Counted from the first letter of the stretch, positions 19,856-30,175 are shown. The stretch is 64,000 nt of DNA from Oceanihabitans sediminis (GCF_003337215.1 NZ_QPIG01000006.1:35848-99847); one strand, 5' to 3'. The notes: generated by a model not told the origin, from the sequence alone. Numbers and translations are program-made.

Positions 19856-21280
19856 TTAATCTTTATAGAGTGAAGCTCTTTTGCTTAAATCTAAAATAAG
19901 CTGTTCATCTTCTTCGCTTTCTAGCAGGACATTATAGCTGCTCCAAAAGTCTTTATCATAAGGTTTTGGTGCAAAAATATCTGGATCCCACTTTTCTTGT
20001 TTAGAAGCCGAAATCTCATCTTTATCTAAGATGATTTCTGAGAACAAGATTTCTTGAACGGTATAATAGTAACGCTCTTCTTTATTGTAACGCTCCTCTT
20101 CTTCTTTGGTGATTCCGCGAGTTGGTTTTAAGCCTACATTAACCAGTTTTGGTGTTTCGTAGTAAATATAATTTGGATACATTTTTCCTTGATACTCCAT
20201 ATAAGTAATAACTAACTTATGATTTATTTGGGTATCGAAAAGTCGTTTGCTTCTAACTTTTTGAGCATCTGAAGCAGCAACTAAATTATATTCAATTTTT
20301 TTGAAAGCATAATTATCATAATAAATATACAACCAGCCTTCGGCCTCAAAACCTTCGTTGAAAATTCCTTTTGTTCCTAGACCAACAAAGTCTTTAGAAC
20401 CAGAAATTTTAATCTTATAAAGCTTGCGCTCATTATCTACTAAAATAGTATCTAATTCAAACTGGTGCTTATCTAAAATATCCTCACCAAATAATGCTTT
20501 GTTATTTTTCACATTACGAAGCAGGTTCAGCTTTCCTTGAAAAAGATTTTCTAAGCCGTTAACTCTATTGTCATTCCATTTAATTGCTGTAATTAGCTGC
20601 TCTTTATTAACAGATCTACGGCTAATATCTTTTGGTTTTAACTTTCGAGTGGAGTTTTGATTTTTATACGCTGCATACGAAAAAATGCTATCTACATCTC
20701 TTAGATCGTAACTTTTACGAACCTGATCTACATTTATCTTTAGGTTTTGGGCACTGCTAGAAGTATATGAAGAATCGTAAACAGTAATAGCACTTTCTAT
20801 TAACCATTTAAACTCTGTTTTATTTCTTTCTTTATGCCTTAAAAACCCTTTTTGGATATAAGAAGAATCAGGAAGGTTATGTTGTAGCTTCCTGATTGCC
20901 TTAAGTACAATTTCGTTTCCTGTTGTAGGTCTTGGTTCTGCAACTAAGACTACCTCATCTAAAGACGCTTGTTCTTCTGTTAAAAAAACTTCGGTTTCAT
21001 TATTAAACTCTTGAATTGGTATTCTGAAAGTAGAATAGCCAATAGAAGAAACCACCAGCGTATCGTTTTCGTGTTTTTGCGGTACTTGTAGTACAAAATT
21101 ACCATCGATATTGGTTACTGTACCAATTGTGGTATTTTTAATGTACACACTAGCACTAGCTATTGGAAAGGAATCCGATGAATCTAGAACGGTGTTTTTA
21201 AGTTCTTTTTGAGCGTAAGTTGTTCCTGCTAAAAGAATAGTTATAACAACAATAAGTTGTTTTAATTTTTTAGACATCAT
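19856..21280 (-). CDS. Carboxypeptidase-like regulatory domain protein, exported
   Basis: 474 residues with a signal peptide (LIVVITILLAGTTYAQ). Residues about 25-95 form a carboxypeptidase-D-type regulatory beta-sandwich (LDSSDSFPIASASVYIKN, GTVTNIDGNFVLQV, LVVSSIGYSTF), the domain that begins many Bacteroidota outer-membrane proteins. The rest is a long charged region rich in beta strands with no TonB plug or barrel signature. It is therefore a periplasmic or outer-membrane-associated protein of unknown function. Two ATGs lie in tandem at 21280 and 21277. It follows the acyl-CoA dehydrogenase gene after 29 bases on the same strand. Confidence 0.8.
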   Translation of the reverse strand: MMSKKLKQLIVVITILLAGTTYAQKELKNTVLDSSDSFPIASASVYIKNTTIGTVTNIDGNFVLQVPQKHENDTLVVSSIGYSTFRIPIQEFNNETEVFLTEEQASLDEVVLVAEPRPTTGNEIVLKAIRKLQHNLPDSSYIQKGFLRHKERNKTEFKWLIESAITVYDSSYTSSSAQNLKINVDQVRKSYDLRDVDSIFSYAAYKNQNSTRKLKPKDISRRSVNKEQLITAIKWNDNRVNGLENLFQGKLNLLRNVKNNKALFGEDILDKHQFELDTILVDNERKLYKIKISGSKDFVGLGTKGIFNEGFEAEGWLYIYYDNYAFKKIEYNLVAASDAQKVRSKRLFDTQINHKLVITYMEYQGKMYPNYIYYETPKLVNVGLKPTRGITKEEEERYNKEERYYYTVQEILFSEIILDKDEISASKQEKWDPDIFAPKPYDKDFWSSYNVLLESEEDEQLILDLSKRASLYKD

Positions 21281-21309
21281 ATTTTATGTTGTTATAAGGT
21301 TCGTTAGAA

Positions 21310-22479
21310 CTATTTTGCTGCAGGCTTATATTCTTTCTTATCTATTACCATTTTTGCTAATATCTCACGAAGAATTTCTGAAGTACCTCCACCAATTGGC
21401 CCTAGTCTGCTATCACGCAAAAGTCGTGCCATTGGATATTCTTCCATATAACCGTAACCTCCTAAAAACTGTACACATTGGTAAGCAACCTCATCTGCCA
21501 TTTTTGTAGATTTAAGCTTAGAAATAGTTGCTTCTTTTACAACATATTCTCCTTTATCTAGTCTTCTTGCTATAGTATAGTTATACTCTTTACACATTTC
21601 CATATCTGCATATAAATCTACAAAGCTGTGACGTAAAGCTTGGAATTTATCAATAGTTTGTCCAAAAGCAGTACGCTCACTCATGTATTGTCTTGTATAC
21701 TCTAAAGCATACTCTGCTCTTGCGTGTGCATTAATACCCATGATTAAACGCTCTAATGCAAAATGCTGCATGATATAAGGGAAACCTTTTCCTTCTTCAC
21801 CCATTAGGTTGCTTGCAGGAATAGTTACATTATCAAAAGCAATCTCTGCAGTATCACTAGCTCTCCATCCTAATTTATCCAATTTGGTAGCCGAAATGCC
21901 TGGAGTATCTCTATCCATAATAAAAATACTAACCCCTTTATTACCAAGCTCTGGATTTGTTTTTGCAGCAACCACTAAATAATCGCTATACACCCCATTA
22001 GTGATAAAAGTTTTAGATCCATTAATTACGTAAGTATCTCCTTTTTTCACAGCAGTAGTTCGCATACCTGCTACATCCGATCCTCCAAAAGGCTCTGTAA
22101 TACAAAGACATCCTATCTTATCTCCAGCGATACTAGGTGCAAGATATTTTTCTTTAATTTCGTGAGATCCTTCTTTATTAACGTGCGTCATTGCAAGGTA
22201 AGTATGCGCCCAAATATTTGCTGCAAAACCACCTGAATTAACTTTCTGTAATTCTTCTAATAAAATAACGGTATAGAATAAGTCTAAGTTTAACCCTCCA
22301 TACTCTTCTGGATAAGCTAAGCCAAAGAATCCCATGTCACCAAATTTCTTCCAAATAAAACGCTCTACCGTTCCTGTCTTCTCCCATTTATCTATATGTA
22401 GAACCACTTCTTTTTGTAAGAAGTCTTGTAAGCTTTTTCTAAATAATTGATGCTCTTCTGTAAAGTACCTATTGTTCAT
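21310..22479 (-). CDS. Acyl-CoA dehydrogenase family protein
   Basis: An FAD-dependent acyl-CoA dehydrogenase that oxidises an acyl-CoA at the alpha-beta bond. 389 residues, standard length. Family signatures include CLCITEPFGGSDVAGMRTTA in the FAD-binding middle domain, INGSKTFITNG, and the C-terminal segment QFLGGYGYMEEYPMARLLRDSR followed by IGGGTSEI. The exact acyl chain is not evident; medium/long-chain or branched substrates are possible. It lies 26 bases downstream of the helix-hairpin-helix gene, so the pair may be cotranscribed. Confidence 0.92.
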   Translation of the reverse strand: MNNRYFTEEHQLFRKSLQDFLQKEVVLHIDKWEKTGTVERFIWKKFGDMGFFGLAYPEEYGGLNLDLFYTVILLEELQKVNSGGFAANIWAHTYLAMTHVNKEGSHEIKEKYLAPSIAGDKIGCLCITEPFGGSDVAGMRTTAVKKGDTYVINGSKTFITNGVYSDYLVVAAKTNPELGNKGVSIFIMDRDTPGISATKLDKLGWRASDTAEIAFDNVTIPASNLMGEEGKGFPYIMQHFALERLIMGINAHARAEYALEYTRQYMSERTAFGQTIDKFQALRHSFVDLYADMEMCKEYNYTIARRLDKGEYVVKEATISKLKSTKMADEVAYQCVQFLGGYGYMEEYPMARLLRDSRLGPIGGGTSEILREILAKMVIDKKEYKPAAK

Positions 22480-22505
22480 ATCTTTTTTTTCGAATTTGAT
22501 TTAAT

Positions 22506-23405
22506 CTAATTAAGAGTCAAATATAATTTAATTATATCAATTTTTTGAATTGGAAAGTCCTTTACTTTTGTTAATTCCTCAAGAGACTGAAACCCCTCCC
22601 TCAAAGTTCTGTATTCAATTATTTGATGAGCAACCTCATAATCTATATAAGGAATTAAAACCAACTCATCTCTGCTTGCTGTATTCAGACCAATGGTTTT
22701 TACTTGTTTTGGGGATTTTACCGTGAACTCTTTTAAAATATTATCAATGACTTCTGGTTTTAATCCGTAAACTTCTTGAAGCTCTACATCCGCAATAAAT
22801 CCTTGATGTTTATTCCTATATTTTATAATCCTATCGGAAAAGGTTTCTCCAATTCCATGTACTTTTTGAAGCTGTAAAGCGGTTGCTTTATTTAAATCTA
22901 TTTTCTGCTGAAAGGTTTTTGGAGAAGTTGATGAAGGTGTCGATTTAAAACTACTTGGGGTTTTGGGTTTCGGGTTAGTAACCCATTCTGGAAACTTAAA
23001 AAAAGGAGATATTATATTTAAAAGAGAATCTGAAACCTGCGTTACTTGCTGAAACTCTTTAGTGGAATTGATCCATTTATCCTGACTTCTATATTTAAGA
23101 AGTCTATCGATTTCTGCTGTAGACATTCCTAAAGTATAACCTTTATAATCTGTTATAAAGTTAGGATTAAAAGGGTAGATTTTTGGCTTTCGTTTTTCTG
23201 CTTCCACAAAACGCAATGAATCCATTTCTTTTCGGAATAAATCTAATTGTTGTGGATTGCTTATATCTTCTGCAGAAGCTTTATTTAGTAGCTTCGGTAA
23301 AACAAAAAAACTAAAGCACTGTAAAGCGACAATAATAAATAACAACAAAAAAATCCCATTCCGTTGTTTTCTTGTAAACGTGAAATGGGATTTAATATTT
23401 TTCAT
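22506..23405 (-). CDS. Helix-hairpin-helix protein with ComEA-like repeats
   Basis: 299 residues. One N-terminal membrane helix (GIFLLLFIIVALQCFSFFVLP) follows a basic start. The C-terminal third has helix-hairpin-helix units of ComEA type: DLNKATALQLQKVHGIGETFSDRIIKYR, then VYGLKPEVIDNIL, and a last unit GLNTASRDELVLIPYIDYEVAHQIIEYR. Such domains bind DNA without sequence specificity. A role in DNA uptake is possible but not shown. It is 9 bases downstream of the AGCS symporter gene. Confidence 0.85.
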   Translation of the reverse strand: MKNIKSHFTFTRKQRNGIFLLLFIIVALQCFSFFVLPKLLNKASAEDISNPQQLDLFRKEMDSLRFVEAEKRKPKIYPFNPNFITDYKGYTLGMSTAEIDRLLKYRSQDKWINSTKEFQQVTQVSDSLLNIISPFFKFPEWVTNPKPKTPSSFKSTPSSTSPKTFQQKIDLNKATALQLQKVHGIGETFSDRIIKYRNKHQGFIADVELQEVYGLKPEVIDNILKEFTVKSPKQVKTIGLNTASRDELVLIPYIDYEVAHQIIEYRTLREGFQSLEELTKVKDFPIQKIDIIKLYLTLN

Positions 23406-23414
23406 TTTGGTTGG

Positions 23415-25484
23415 TTATTTATTTTCCAACTTCCTAAATAGTTGGTTGGCTTTTAATTTCTTTATATAATCGGCGAGATCTCCTTTTACTTCTCCAGACA
23501 TTATATATAGTCCAATAATGTTAGGGAAAGACATCGCTAATATCATCATATCTGAAAAGTCAAGTACCGCACCTAAACTTACAGATGCACCTATCACTAC
23601 AAATACTAAAAATAACATTTTATAAATTAACTCCACTTTTTTGCTTTTCCCAAAAAGGTATGTCCATGCTCTCATTCCGTAATAAGACCATGAAATCATT
23701 GTTGAGAATGCAAATAAGAATACTGCAAAAGCTAATAAATATGGGAACCAAGAAATCTGAGACCCAAAAGCATCAGATGTTAATTGAGCTCCAGCTAAAC
23801 CTTCTACCTCATGCATACCTGTAAAGATTAATACTAAAGCGGTAAGCGTACAAACCACAACCGTATCAATAAAAGGTTCTAGTAAAGCTACAAAACCTTC
23901 AGAAGGTGGATGATTTGTTTTTGCTGTACTATGCGCGATTGCCGCAGAACCAACCCCTGCTTCATTAGAGAATGCTGCACGTTGGAAACCTACAACTAAA
24001 ACACCTATAACCCCACCTTTTAATGCAGAAGGATTGAAAGCTCCTTCTACAATAGCAGAAAATGCAGGTCCGATATTTTGGATATTCATAATGATAACTG
24101 CTAATGCAGCTACTATATAAAAAGTTGCCATAACAGGAACAATTCTTCCAGTTACCTTCGCAATACTATTGATTCCTCCAATAATTACAACACCTACTAA
24201 AATAGCTGTAATAATTCCGAAATAAAAACCATTTCCTTCTAACATTGGGAATTGCCCAGCTAACTGCTCAAAAGATTGATTCGCTTGGAACATGTTTCCA
24301 CCTCCAAAAGAAGCACCTACAGCAAGCACCGCAAACATAGCTGCAAGTACTTTACCTAGACCTTTCATATTTCTTTTTTCTAATCCGTAACGTAAATAGT
24401 TCATCGGACCACCAAATACACGACCATCTGGTAATATATCTCTGTATTTAACCCCTAGAGTACACTCTACAAATTTTGTAGACATACCTAATAAACCACA
24501 AGCAATCATCCAGAAAGTAGCTCCCGCCCCACCTAATGAAACTGCTACCGCTACACCTGCAATATTTCCTAAACCTACGGTTCCTGAAACTGCAGTTGCC
24601 AAAGCCTGAAAGTGTGTTACCTGCCCTGGAGCATCTGGATCATCATATTTACCACGTGCTAAATCGATAGCATGTTTGAATCCGCGAATATTAATAAAGC
24701 CCATTCTTATAGTAAAGAATAAAGCCCCTAGGACTAACCAAATTACAATAAATGAAATTGGTTTTGTTAAAGGATCACCGTTAGGGTGTGTTAATGCAAT
24801 AGGCTCATCATATTTTACTTCGGCAAAATAATGTGCTCCCTGCTCGATTACATGCTCAGCATTATCTGAGTTATAAATGGTCTTCCCTTCAAGTGTTAAG
24901 TGTTTTAAGGTTCCTTTTGCTAAGGATTTTACTTGAATTTCTTTACCTGATTTATCTTGAATAATAGCAACAGGCTCATCTTTAGCAACCTTTGCACCAT
25001 CTCCTTTCAACCAAGTTTTTAAAGTGTATTTGTTTTCTAAATCATTACTCCAATTAGGAATCCCTATTTGTTTTACATCTGCATAAACAACCGGATCATA
25101 AACTCCTATTGCCGCGAAAGGGTCCCAAAATAAAACGGAACCTAAAGCACCAACTGCTGGTGTCATGGTTCCATTAAAAACTTCTGTAATTGCTTCTGTT
25201 TTAACTGTAAACTCTGCTGTTTTACTTGCTCCTGTAGCATCGGTTACAACAACCGTATAAGGCACACCTTCCGTAAGGTTCATTGCCCTTTGTGAGTTTA
25301 AGGGAGTACTTTGATTATTCCATCGATAAGTAAATGGTTCAACTCCACCTTTTACTTTAATTTCTATAACTCCATCATTAATTGTCTTAGATGGGTTATA
25401 CGTTTCTCCTACAATTTCAAAACTTTGTGAAAAGGTTAATATGGGTAGAATTACAGCAAAGATGACAAGAAGATATCTCTTCAT
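23415..25484 (-). CDS. Alanine/glycine:cation symporter with extra N-terminal domains
   Basis: The membrane part is an AGCS-family Na+-amino acid symporter, with the signature [23 protein letters not shown], and [17 protein letters not shown] further on. At 689 residues it is about 200 longer than usual. Residues 1-20 are a signal peptide. Residues 25-95 resemble an SprB/PKD-like surface repeat ([17 protein letters not shown], then [14 protein letters not shown]). Residues 101-135 look like the family's usual first segment ([17 protein letters not shown]). Residues about 150-225 resemble a biotinyl/lipoyl fold ([38 protein letters not shown]). The extra domains probably face the periplasm. 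The domain calls are by eye. Confidence 0.88.
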   Translation of the reverse strand: MKRYLLVIFAVILPILTFSQSFEIVGETYNPSKTINDGVIEIKVKGGVEPFTYRWNNQSTPLNSQRAMNLTEGVPYTVVVTDATGASKTAEFTVKTEAITEVFNGTMTPAVGALGSVLFWDPFAAIGVYDPVVYADVKQIGIPNWSNDLENKYTLKTWLKGDGAKVAKDEPVAIIQDKSGKEIQVKSLAKGTLKHLTLEGKTIYNSDNAEHVIEQGAHYFAEVKYDEPIALTHPNGDPLTKPISFIVIWLVLGALFFTIRMGFINIRGFKHAIDLARGKYDDPDAPGQVTHFQALATAVSGTVGLGNIAGVAVAVSLGGAGATFWMIACGLLGMSTKFVECTLGVKYRDILPDGRVFGGPMNYLRYGLEKRNMKGLGKVLAAMFAVLAVGASFGGGNMFQANQSFEQLAGQFPMLEGNGFYFGIITAILVGVVIIGGINSIAKVTGRIVPVMATFYIVAALAVIIMNIQNIGPAFSAIVEGAFNPSALKGGVIGVLVVGFQRAAFSNEAGVGSAAIAHSTAKTNHPPSEGFVALLEPFIDTVVVCTLTALVLIFTGMHEVEGLAGAQLTSDAFGSQISWFPYLLAFAVFLFAFSTMISWSYYGMRAWTYLFGKSKKVELIYKMLFLVFVVIGASVSLGAVLDFSDMMILAMSFPNIIGLYIMSGEVKGDLADYIKKLKANQLFRKLENK

Positions 25485-25577
25485 AAATTTATTGTTAGTT
25501 AGTTAAAATATTGGTTTAAGTCAGCAATATCCTAAAAAAAAATGATTTTTTAAAGATTCTGTTGTTAAATTAGGAAT

Positions 25578-26603
25578 TTAATGAATGTCGTATTCTGAAT
25601 TTAATTTTTGAATTTGTTCTGGTTTTCCAAGAACAATAATTTTAGCATTTGCTTCTAGTTTCTGCTCTGCTTCCGGATTGACAAAATACTCTCCTTTACT
25701 GTCCTTATAACCAATAACATTACAGCCTGTTTTCTTTCGCAAGTCTAATTCTTTTATGGTTTTTAAACCTGCTTTCGGGTTATAAAGTTTCTCTACAGCG
25801 ATTTCTTCAATATTAATTTTTGTGTTTCCCACTATTCCCAAATTATCTATAAACTCGATTAAACCTGGAACAACAACTAAAGACGCCATGTGGTCTCCAC
25901 CAATTCTGTCTGGAAGAATCACATTATTAGCTCCTGCTAACTTTAGTTTTTTACAGGAAGACTCTATAGAAGCACGACTAATTATCTGCATTTTTTCATT
26001 AATCTGTCTTGCAGAAAGAACTACAAACAGGTTGTCTGCATCATTCGGTAGTGCAGAAATCAAGGTGTCTGCCCTTTCAATTCCTGCTTTTAACAATACC
26101 TCATCCTCATTTGCATTTCCATAAACAAAAGGAATCTTATCACTTTCGTGCTCTTCTATTATCTCCTTATCTTTTTCAATAACAACAAAAGGCTTTTTGT
26201 AAGCAAATAGTTTGTTTGCTGCCTCTCTTCCATTTTTTCCATAACCACAAATAATGATATGATTATGCAGTGCATCGATCTTTTTTTGCATCTTCTGTTT
26301 TTTAAAATTCTCTAAACTATTTTTACTTAAAATATATTCGGTTATAATAGACAAAGCATAACCAACCGTAATGATACTTGTTAGGATTAAGAATATAGTA
26401 AATATTTTATCTATTGGGTCTAACGGTTGCACCTCACTAAAACCTACCGTGGTAATAGTAATTACCGTCATATATAATGCATCAATCCATGTGAAGCCTG
26501 AAAGAAATCTAAATCCTATCATACCAATTAGAAGGATGATAAGCAACAAAGCGAAAGCTGTGTATATTTTCGTTCTAAAAAAGTATATTAATGGATTTTT
26601 CAT
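25578..26603 (-). CDS. Potassium channel with RCK (TrkA-N/TrkA-C) domains
   Basis: 341 residues. Two transmembrane helices flank a pore loop whose filter reads TTVGFSEV instead of the usual TVGYGD. Then comes an RCK Rossmann domain beginning IIICGYGKNGREAA and a TrkA-C-like domain at the end (residues about 255-340). It would be a ligand-gated K+ channel of the inner membrane. It lies 4 bases downstream of the PspC-domain gene, and the two are likely cotranscribed. Confidence 0.9.
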   Translation of the reverse strand: MKNPLIYFFRTKIYTAFALLLIILLIGMIGFRFLSGFTWIDALYMTVITITTVGFSEVQPLDPIDKIFTIFLILTSIITVGYALSIITEYILSKNSLENFKKQKMQKKIDALHNHIIICGYGKNGREAANKLFAYKKPFVVIEKDKEIIEEHESDKIPFVYGNANEDEVLLKAGIERADTLISALPNDADNLFVVLSARQINEKMQIISRASIESSCKKLKLAGANNVILPDRIGGDHMASLVVVPGLIEFIDNLGIVGNTKINIEEIAVEKLYNPKAGLKTIKELDLRKKTGCNVIGYKDSKGEYFVNPEAEQKLEANAKIIVLGKPEQIQKLNSEYDIH

Positions 26604-26607
26604 ACTA

Positions 26608-26835
26608 TTATAAGTCGAAAACCGAAGAGCGTTTTGTATACAAACTATCTTTTATTTTTATCCAAAAGGCAAGAAATAAATACAAGGCAAATCCAAAACC
26701 TAGAGTTACAAAAGTGAGGTATATAAACGAAGTACGAACCAGCTTTGCCCGCATACCAAACCTATCTGCAATACGCTGGCATACATAATAGCCGTGTTTT
26801 TGAAAATATAGAAGTATTTTGTAGAAAAATTTCAT
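26608..26835 (-). CDS. PspC domain protein
   Basis: 75 residues. CQRIADRFGMRAKLVRTSFIYLTFVTLGFGFALYLFLAFW is a single PspC domain (quoted here only as a domain call: key residues are the Arg-x-x-Phe pair before a long membrane helix). PspC-type proteins act in envelope stress sensing in other bacteria. This one is shorter and has no leucine zipper. It is translated directly ahead of the K+ channel gene. Confidence 0.8.
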   Translation of the reverse strand: MKFFYKILLYFQKHGYYVCQRIADRFGMRAKLVRTSFIYLTFVTLGFGFALYLFLAFWIKIKDSLYTKRSSVFDL

Positions 26836-26908
26836 GATTGCAATTTAATGTTTAGTTCCCTAGTTTAAAAGATAATATGTTGAATTTTTCAAATGGACTC
26901 GCTTTTGC

Positions 26909-28183
26909 TTATTTGCCTTTTAACAAACTGTTACCAATGGCACATTGCAAACATCTACTTTTATCACAATATTCGTTTTTTAATTGAATAAGTGCTTGGC
27001 TTTGCATAGCGGAAGTTGAAATAGGTTTTAAATCTTGAAATTTAGAAACAATACTATTCTTTTCTGAAGCTACTTGCTGCATAATACTAACAATCGCCTC
27101 GTCTATAAGCTTTCCTTTTTGTTTAGCAAAACTAAACTGAATAGGCACTATGGTGTTAATTATAAGTAAATCTACAAAAGACTTAGTAATTTTCTTTTTT
27201 GAAGCTTTAGAAACCTTACCAAAACTAAAATGATTTTCCCAATAAGCGGAAGTACTAACCTGAAACAAATCATACACCTCTTCTTTCCTCTTAACATTTA
27301 TAACTTTGGAAAATAAATTCACCTGCTCGTGATATAAACTTGCGAGTTGTGATAAACGAATGGTTGGAAAATTAGGAGGTCGCAATCTAAAAAACTGCAA
27401 AGGGCTTACTGAGTTACTAGATAAATGAAACTTCTGTTTTAAAAACCGATACTCCTTTTGAAGTACTATATAATAAGGGTCTTGAATATCCTCATTCAGC
27501 AAATCTGCCTGACCATAAAACAAGGCTTCCAAACTAGGACTCTTGCTTTGTGTTTTTTGTATTACAGAAAAATCAAAAGAATTTGCTAGACTTAGAAAGG
27601 CTGCTCCATTTACTTTTAGTCCGAAGTTTTTAGCCAACATTTTAAACAACACAGCTTCCCAATTATTTTTAGAAGCGCTTAGCATGCTTTGAATATCTTG
27701 ATATTTTCTTTCTAAGCGTTCAAAGTACAAGGGCTCTAACCAGTTTTGAAACTCAAAATCTGAAACACTAGCAAAATCATTCTCACAATTTATCCAACGT
27801 TGTTTTTTACTAAAAAGCTTTTGATAGCTCTCTAATGCAGTCGTATGAACATATTGTTTTAAAACAAGAGTTGGTATCACCGAGTTATCTTTTCTATACA
27901 CTTCTGTGTCGTGCTCCCAAACCACATGTAAAATTACATTATCGTAATTCTTATCTTTTTCATGGTTATGCAGAAACCAATCACTAGATTTTATATGAAT
28001 TTCTACATTACCTGCCCAAAGTTGCTCGCCAATCTTAATTTTCGCATTGAAAAAATCAGGACCCGCATGCAAGTTATGCGTACCAACCTGCAAAATAGAA
28101 ACCGCTTCATTTGCTGTAGTTTGTAAATTAGCAAACGAAAACTTTTTATGTTTCCAGATATAATGTAAAAAATCCTCTTGCAT
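26909..28183 (-). CDS. DUF2851 family protein
   Basis: 424 residues, cytosolic in appearance. The N-terminal third has the family hallmarks: LQVGTHNLHAGPDFFNAKI, GNVEIHIKSSDWFLHNHEKD and NVILHVVWEHD. It ends with a Cys cluster (CDKSRCLQCAIGN) that could bind metal. DUF2851 is almost confined to Bacteroidota. No function is established; the conserved His/Asp residues suggest an enzyme, but that is inference. ATG at 28183. Confidence 0.88.
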   Translation of the reverse strand: MQEDFLHYIWKHKKFSFANLQTTANEAVSILQVGTHNLHAGPDFFNAKIKIGEQLWAGNVEIHIKSSDWFLHNHEKDKNYDNVILHVVWEHDTEVYRKDNSVIPTLVLKQYVHTTALESYQKLFSKKQRWINCENDFASVSDFEFQNWLEPLYFERLERKYQDIQSMLSASKNNWEAVLFKMLAKNFGLKVNGAAFLSLANSFDFSVIQKTQSKSPSLEALFYGQADLLNEDIQDPYYIVLQKEYRFLKQKFHLSSNSVSPLQFFRLRPPNFPTIRLSQLASLYHEQVNLFSKVINVKRKEEVYDLFQVSTSAYWENHFSFGKVSKASKKKITKSFVDLLIINTIVPIQFSFAKQKGKLIDEAIVSIMQQVASEKNSIVSKFQDLKPISTSAMQSQALIQLKNEYCDKSRCLQCAIGNSLLKGK

Positions 28184-28294
28184 ACAACTAATTTACACAT
28201 TGCTAGTTGATTTTCAAAAAAGCAAAAAACACTTTATAAGTGAAGTATGTTGTTAAATATTCCTTATAACTTCGTTTATAAAATTAGACATATC

Positions 28295-28302
28295 TATTTT
28301 TG
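28295..28302 (+). promoter_or_regulatory. -7 element before the SDR gene
   Basis: TATTTTTG matches TAnnTTTG, 41 bases before the ATG at 28344. No convincing -33 box was seen. Confidence 0.4.
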
Positions 28303-28343
28303 CATTATAAAAGAATGAATAATTATACAAGAGAATAAATACA

Positions 28344-29063
28344 ATGGAAAATCTTAAAAACAAAAAAGCAATAATTACTGGAGGCGGAAGAGGTCTTGGT
28401 AAAGCTACAGCTTTAGCCTTTGCAAAAGAAGGAATTGACGTAGCGATTACAGGTAGAAATGAAGCTATATTAAAGGAAACTGTTTCTGAAATAAAAGCTT
28501 TAGGTGCAGATGCTACCTACGCTGTTTTTGATGTTGGCAACTACGATGAAGTAAAAGTTGGTATTAAAAACCTTATAGATTCTTTTGGTACTGTAGACAT
28601 TTTAGTAAACAATGCTGGAATTTCTGCTTTTGGAACTTTAAACGATATGGATGTAAAAGTGTGGAGCCAAATAATACAGACAAACCTAATGGGAATGTAC
28701 TATGTAACAAAAGAGGTTTTACCACACCTAATCGAGAAGAACGAAGGTGATATTATAAACATTTCTTCAACAGCTGGTCTTAACGGAAATGCAACTACTT
28801 CTGCTTATTCTGCTTCAAAATTTGCTGTAATAGGAATGTCTGAATCCTTAATGAAAGAAGTTCGTAAGAACAACATTCGCGTTTGTACTTTAACTCCAAG
28901 TACTATTGTTTCTGATATGTCTATAGGACTTGGAATTGCTAATAAAGATTCTGAAGATAGTGTATTGCAACCAGAAGATTTTGCAGAATTAATTGTTTCA
29001 GGATTAAAATTACCTAGAAGAGCCATGTTAAAAAGTGCTGCTTTATGGTCTACAAATCCGTAA
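28344..29063 (+). CDS. 3-ketoacyl-ACP reductase-like short-chain dehydrogenase
   Basis: 239 residues, classical SDR. The NAD(P)-binding glycine motif is TGGGRGLGKATA, followed by NNAG, the catalytic Ser in ISSTAGLNG, and Tyr-x-x-x-Lys in YSASK. The family includes FabG and many other carbonyl reductases, and the substrate is not evident. It is a single plus-strand gene divergent from DUF2851 and convergent with the cysteine synthase gene, with a two-way terminator at its end. Confidence 0.9.
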   Translation: MENLKNKKAIITGGGRGLGKATALAFAKEGIDVAITGRNEAILKETVSEIKALGADATYAVFDVGNYDEVKVGIKNLIDSFGTVDILVNNAGISAFGTLNDMDVKVWSQIIQTNLMGMYYVTKEVLPHLIEKNEGDIINISSTAGLNGNATTSAYSASKFAVIGMSESLMKEVRKNNIRVCTLTPSTIVSDMSIGLGIANKDSEDSVLQPEDFAELIVSGLKLPRRAMLKSAALWSTNP

Positions 29064-29084
29064 TCAAGAAATTATCACAAAAAG

Positions 29085-29117
29085 AAAAAGCCTCCTGAAA
29101 TTTCAAGAGGCTTTTTT
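29085..29117. terminator. Bidirectional terminator
   Basis: AAAAAGCCTC (29085-29094) pairs with GAGGCTTTTT (29107-29116). The A- and T-runs suit both the SDR gene (plus) and the cysteine synthase gene (minus). Confidence 0.8.
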
Positions 29118-29142
29118 GATACCATGGATTTAAAGTTAAAAA

Positions 29143-30123
29143 CTATTCGATATAACCCATTTTTTTCATCCAGTCGTTGTTGTACATTTTTCCAACATAT
29201 CTACTTCCGTGATCATGGAAAAGCACCACAACAACATCGTCTTCTTTGAATTCGTCTTTAAGTTGTAATAAACCTTTGATTGCAGCACCTGCACTGTTTC
29301 CTAAAAACATCCCTTCTTCTTTGGCTAGTTTTTGCGTATAAACAGCTGCATCTTTATCGGTAACCTTAGTGAAACCATCAATAATATCGAAGTCTACATT
29401 TTTAGGTAAAATATCTTCACCAATGCCTTCTGTAACGTATGGATAAATTTCGTTTTCATCAAAAATCCCTGTTTCGTGGTATTTCTTAAAAACCGAACCA
29501 TATGTATCAATTCCCCAAACTTTTACATTAGGATTTTGTTCTTTTAAGTATTTACCAACTCCAGAAATAGTTCCTCCTGTTCCTACTCCAACAACAAAAT
29601 GTGTTACTTTACCATCTGTTTGTTTCCAAATTTCAGGACCTGTGCTCTCATAATGTGCTTTTGCATTACTCGGATTGTCATATTGATTTACATACCAAGA
29701 ATTTGGAATTTCTTCTCCTAAACGCTTAGAAACCGAATAATAAGAACGAGGATCTGTTGGCTCTACATCTGTAGGACAAACTATAACCTCTGCTCCGTGG
29801 GCTCTTAATACATCTGTTTTTTCTTTAGACTGCTTATCGCTAATCACAAAAATACATTTGTAACCTTTTACGATTGCTGCAAGCGCCAAGCCCATTCCTG
29901 TATTTCCTGAAGTACCTTCAATAATAGTTCCTCCTGGTTTTAATCTTCCGTCTGCTTCAGCATCTTCAATCATTTTTAAGGCCATTCTATCTTTTGTAGA
30001 GTTTCCTGGATTGAAGGTTTCGTATTTTGCTAAAACCAAACAAGGCAATTCTGCCGTTAATTTATTTAGTTTTACTAATGGTGTATTTCCAATAGTTTCT
30101 AGTATGTTTTTTGCGTATTCCAT
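29143..30123 (-). CDS. cysM: Cysteine synthase family PLP enzyme (CysM/CBS-like)
   Basis: 326 residues, a fold-type II pyridoxal-phosphate enzyme. PLP lysine in FNPGNSTKDRMA, substrate/phosphate loop EGTSGNTGMGLA, and PLP-phosphate glycine loop GVGTGGTISGVGKYL. It joins O-acetylserine with sulfide or thiosulfate to make cysteine, or condenses serine with homocysteine if it is a CBS-like member. The C-terminal region has the GNSAGAAI motif. It has no CBS-domain extension. It stands alone with its own -7 element. Confidence 0.88.
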   Translation of the reverse strand: MEYAKNILETIGNTPLVKLNKLTAELPCLVLAKYETFNPGNSTKDRMALKMIEDAEADGRLKPGGTIIEGTSGNTGMGLALAAIVKGYKCIFVISDKQSKEKTDVLRAHGAEVIVCPTDVEPTDPRSYYSVSKRLGEEIPNSWYVNQYDNPSNAKAHYESTGPEIWKQTDGKVTHFVVGVGTGGTISGVGKYLKEQNPNVKVWGIDTYGSVFKKYHETGIFDENEIYPYVTEGIGEDILPKNVDFDIIDGFTKVTDKDAAVYTQKLAKEEGMFLGNSAGAAIKGLLQLKDEFKEDDVVVVLFHDHGSRYVGKMYNNDWMKKMGYIE

Positions 30124-30175
30124 ATATGCTCGCTACTGCGAAAATCTTTTTAAATTTTATCTAAAAATTGAAGTG

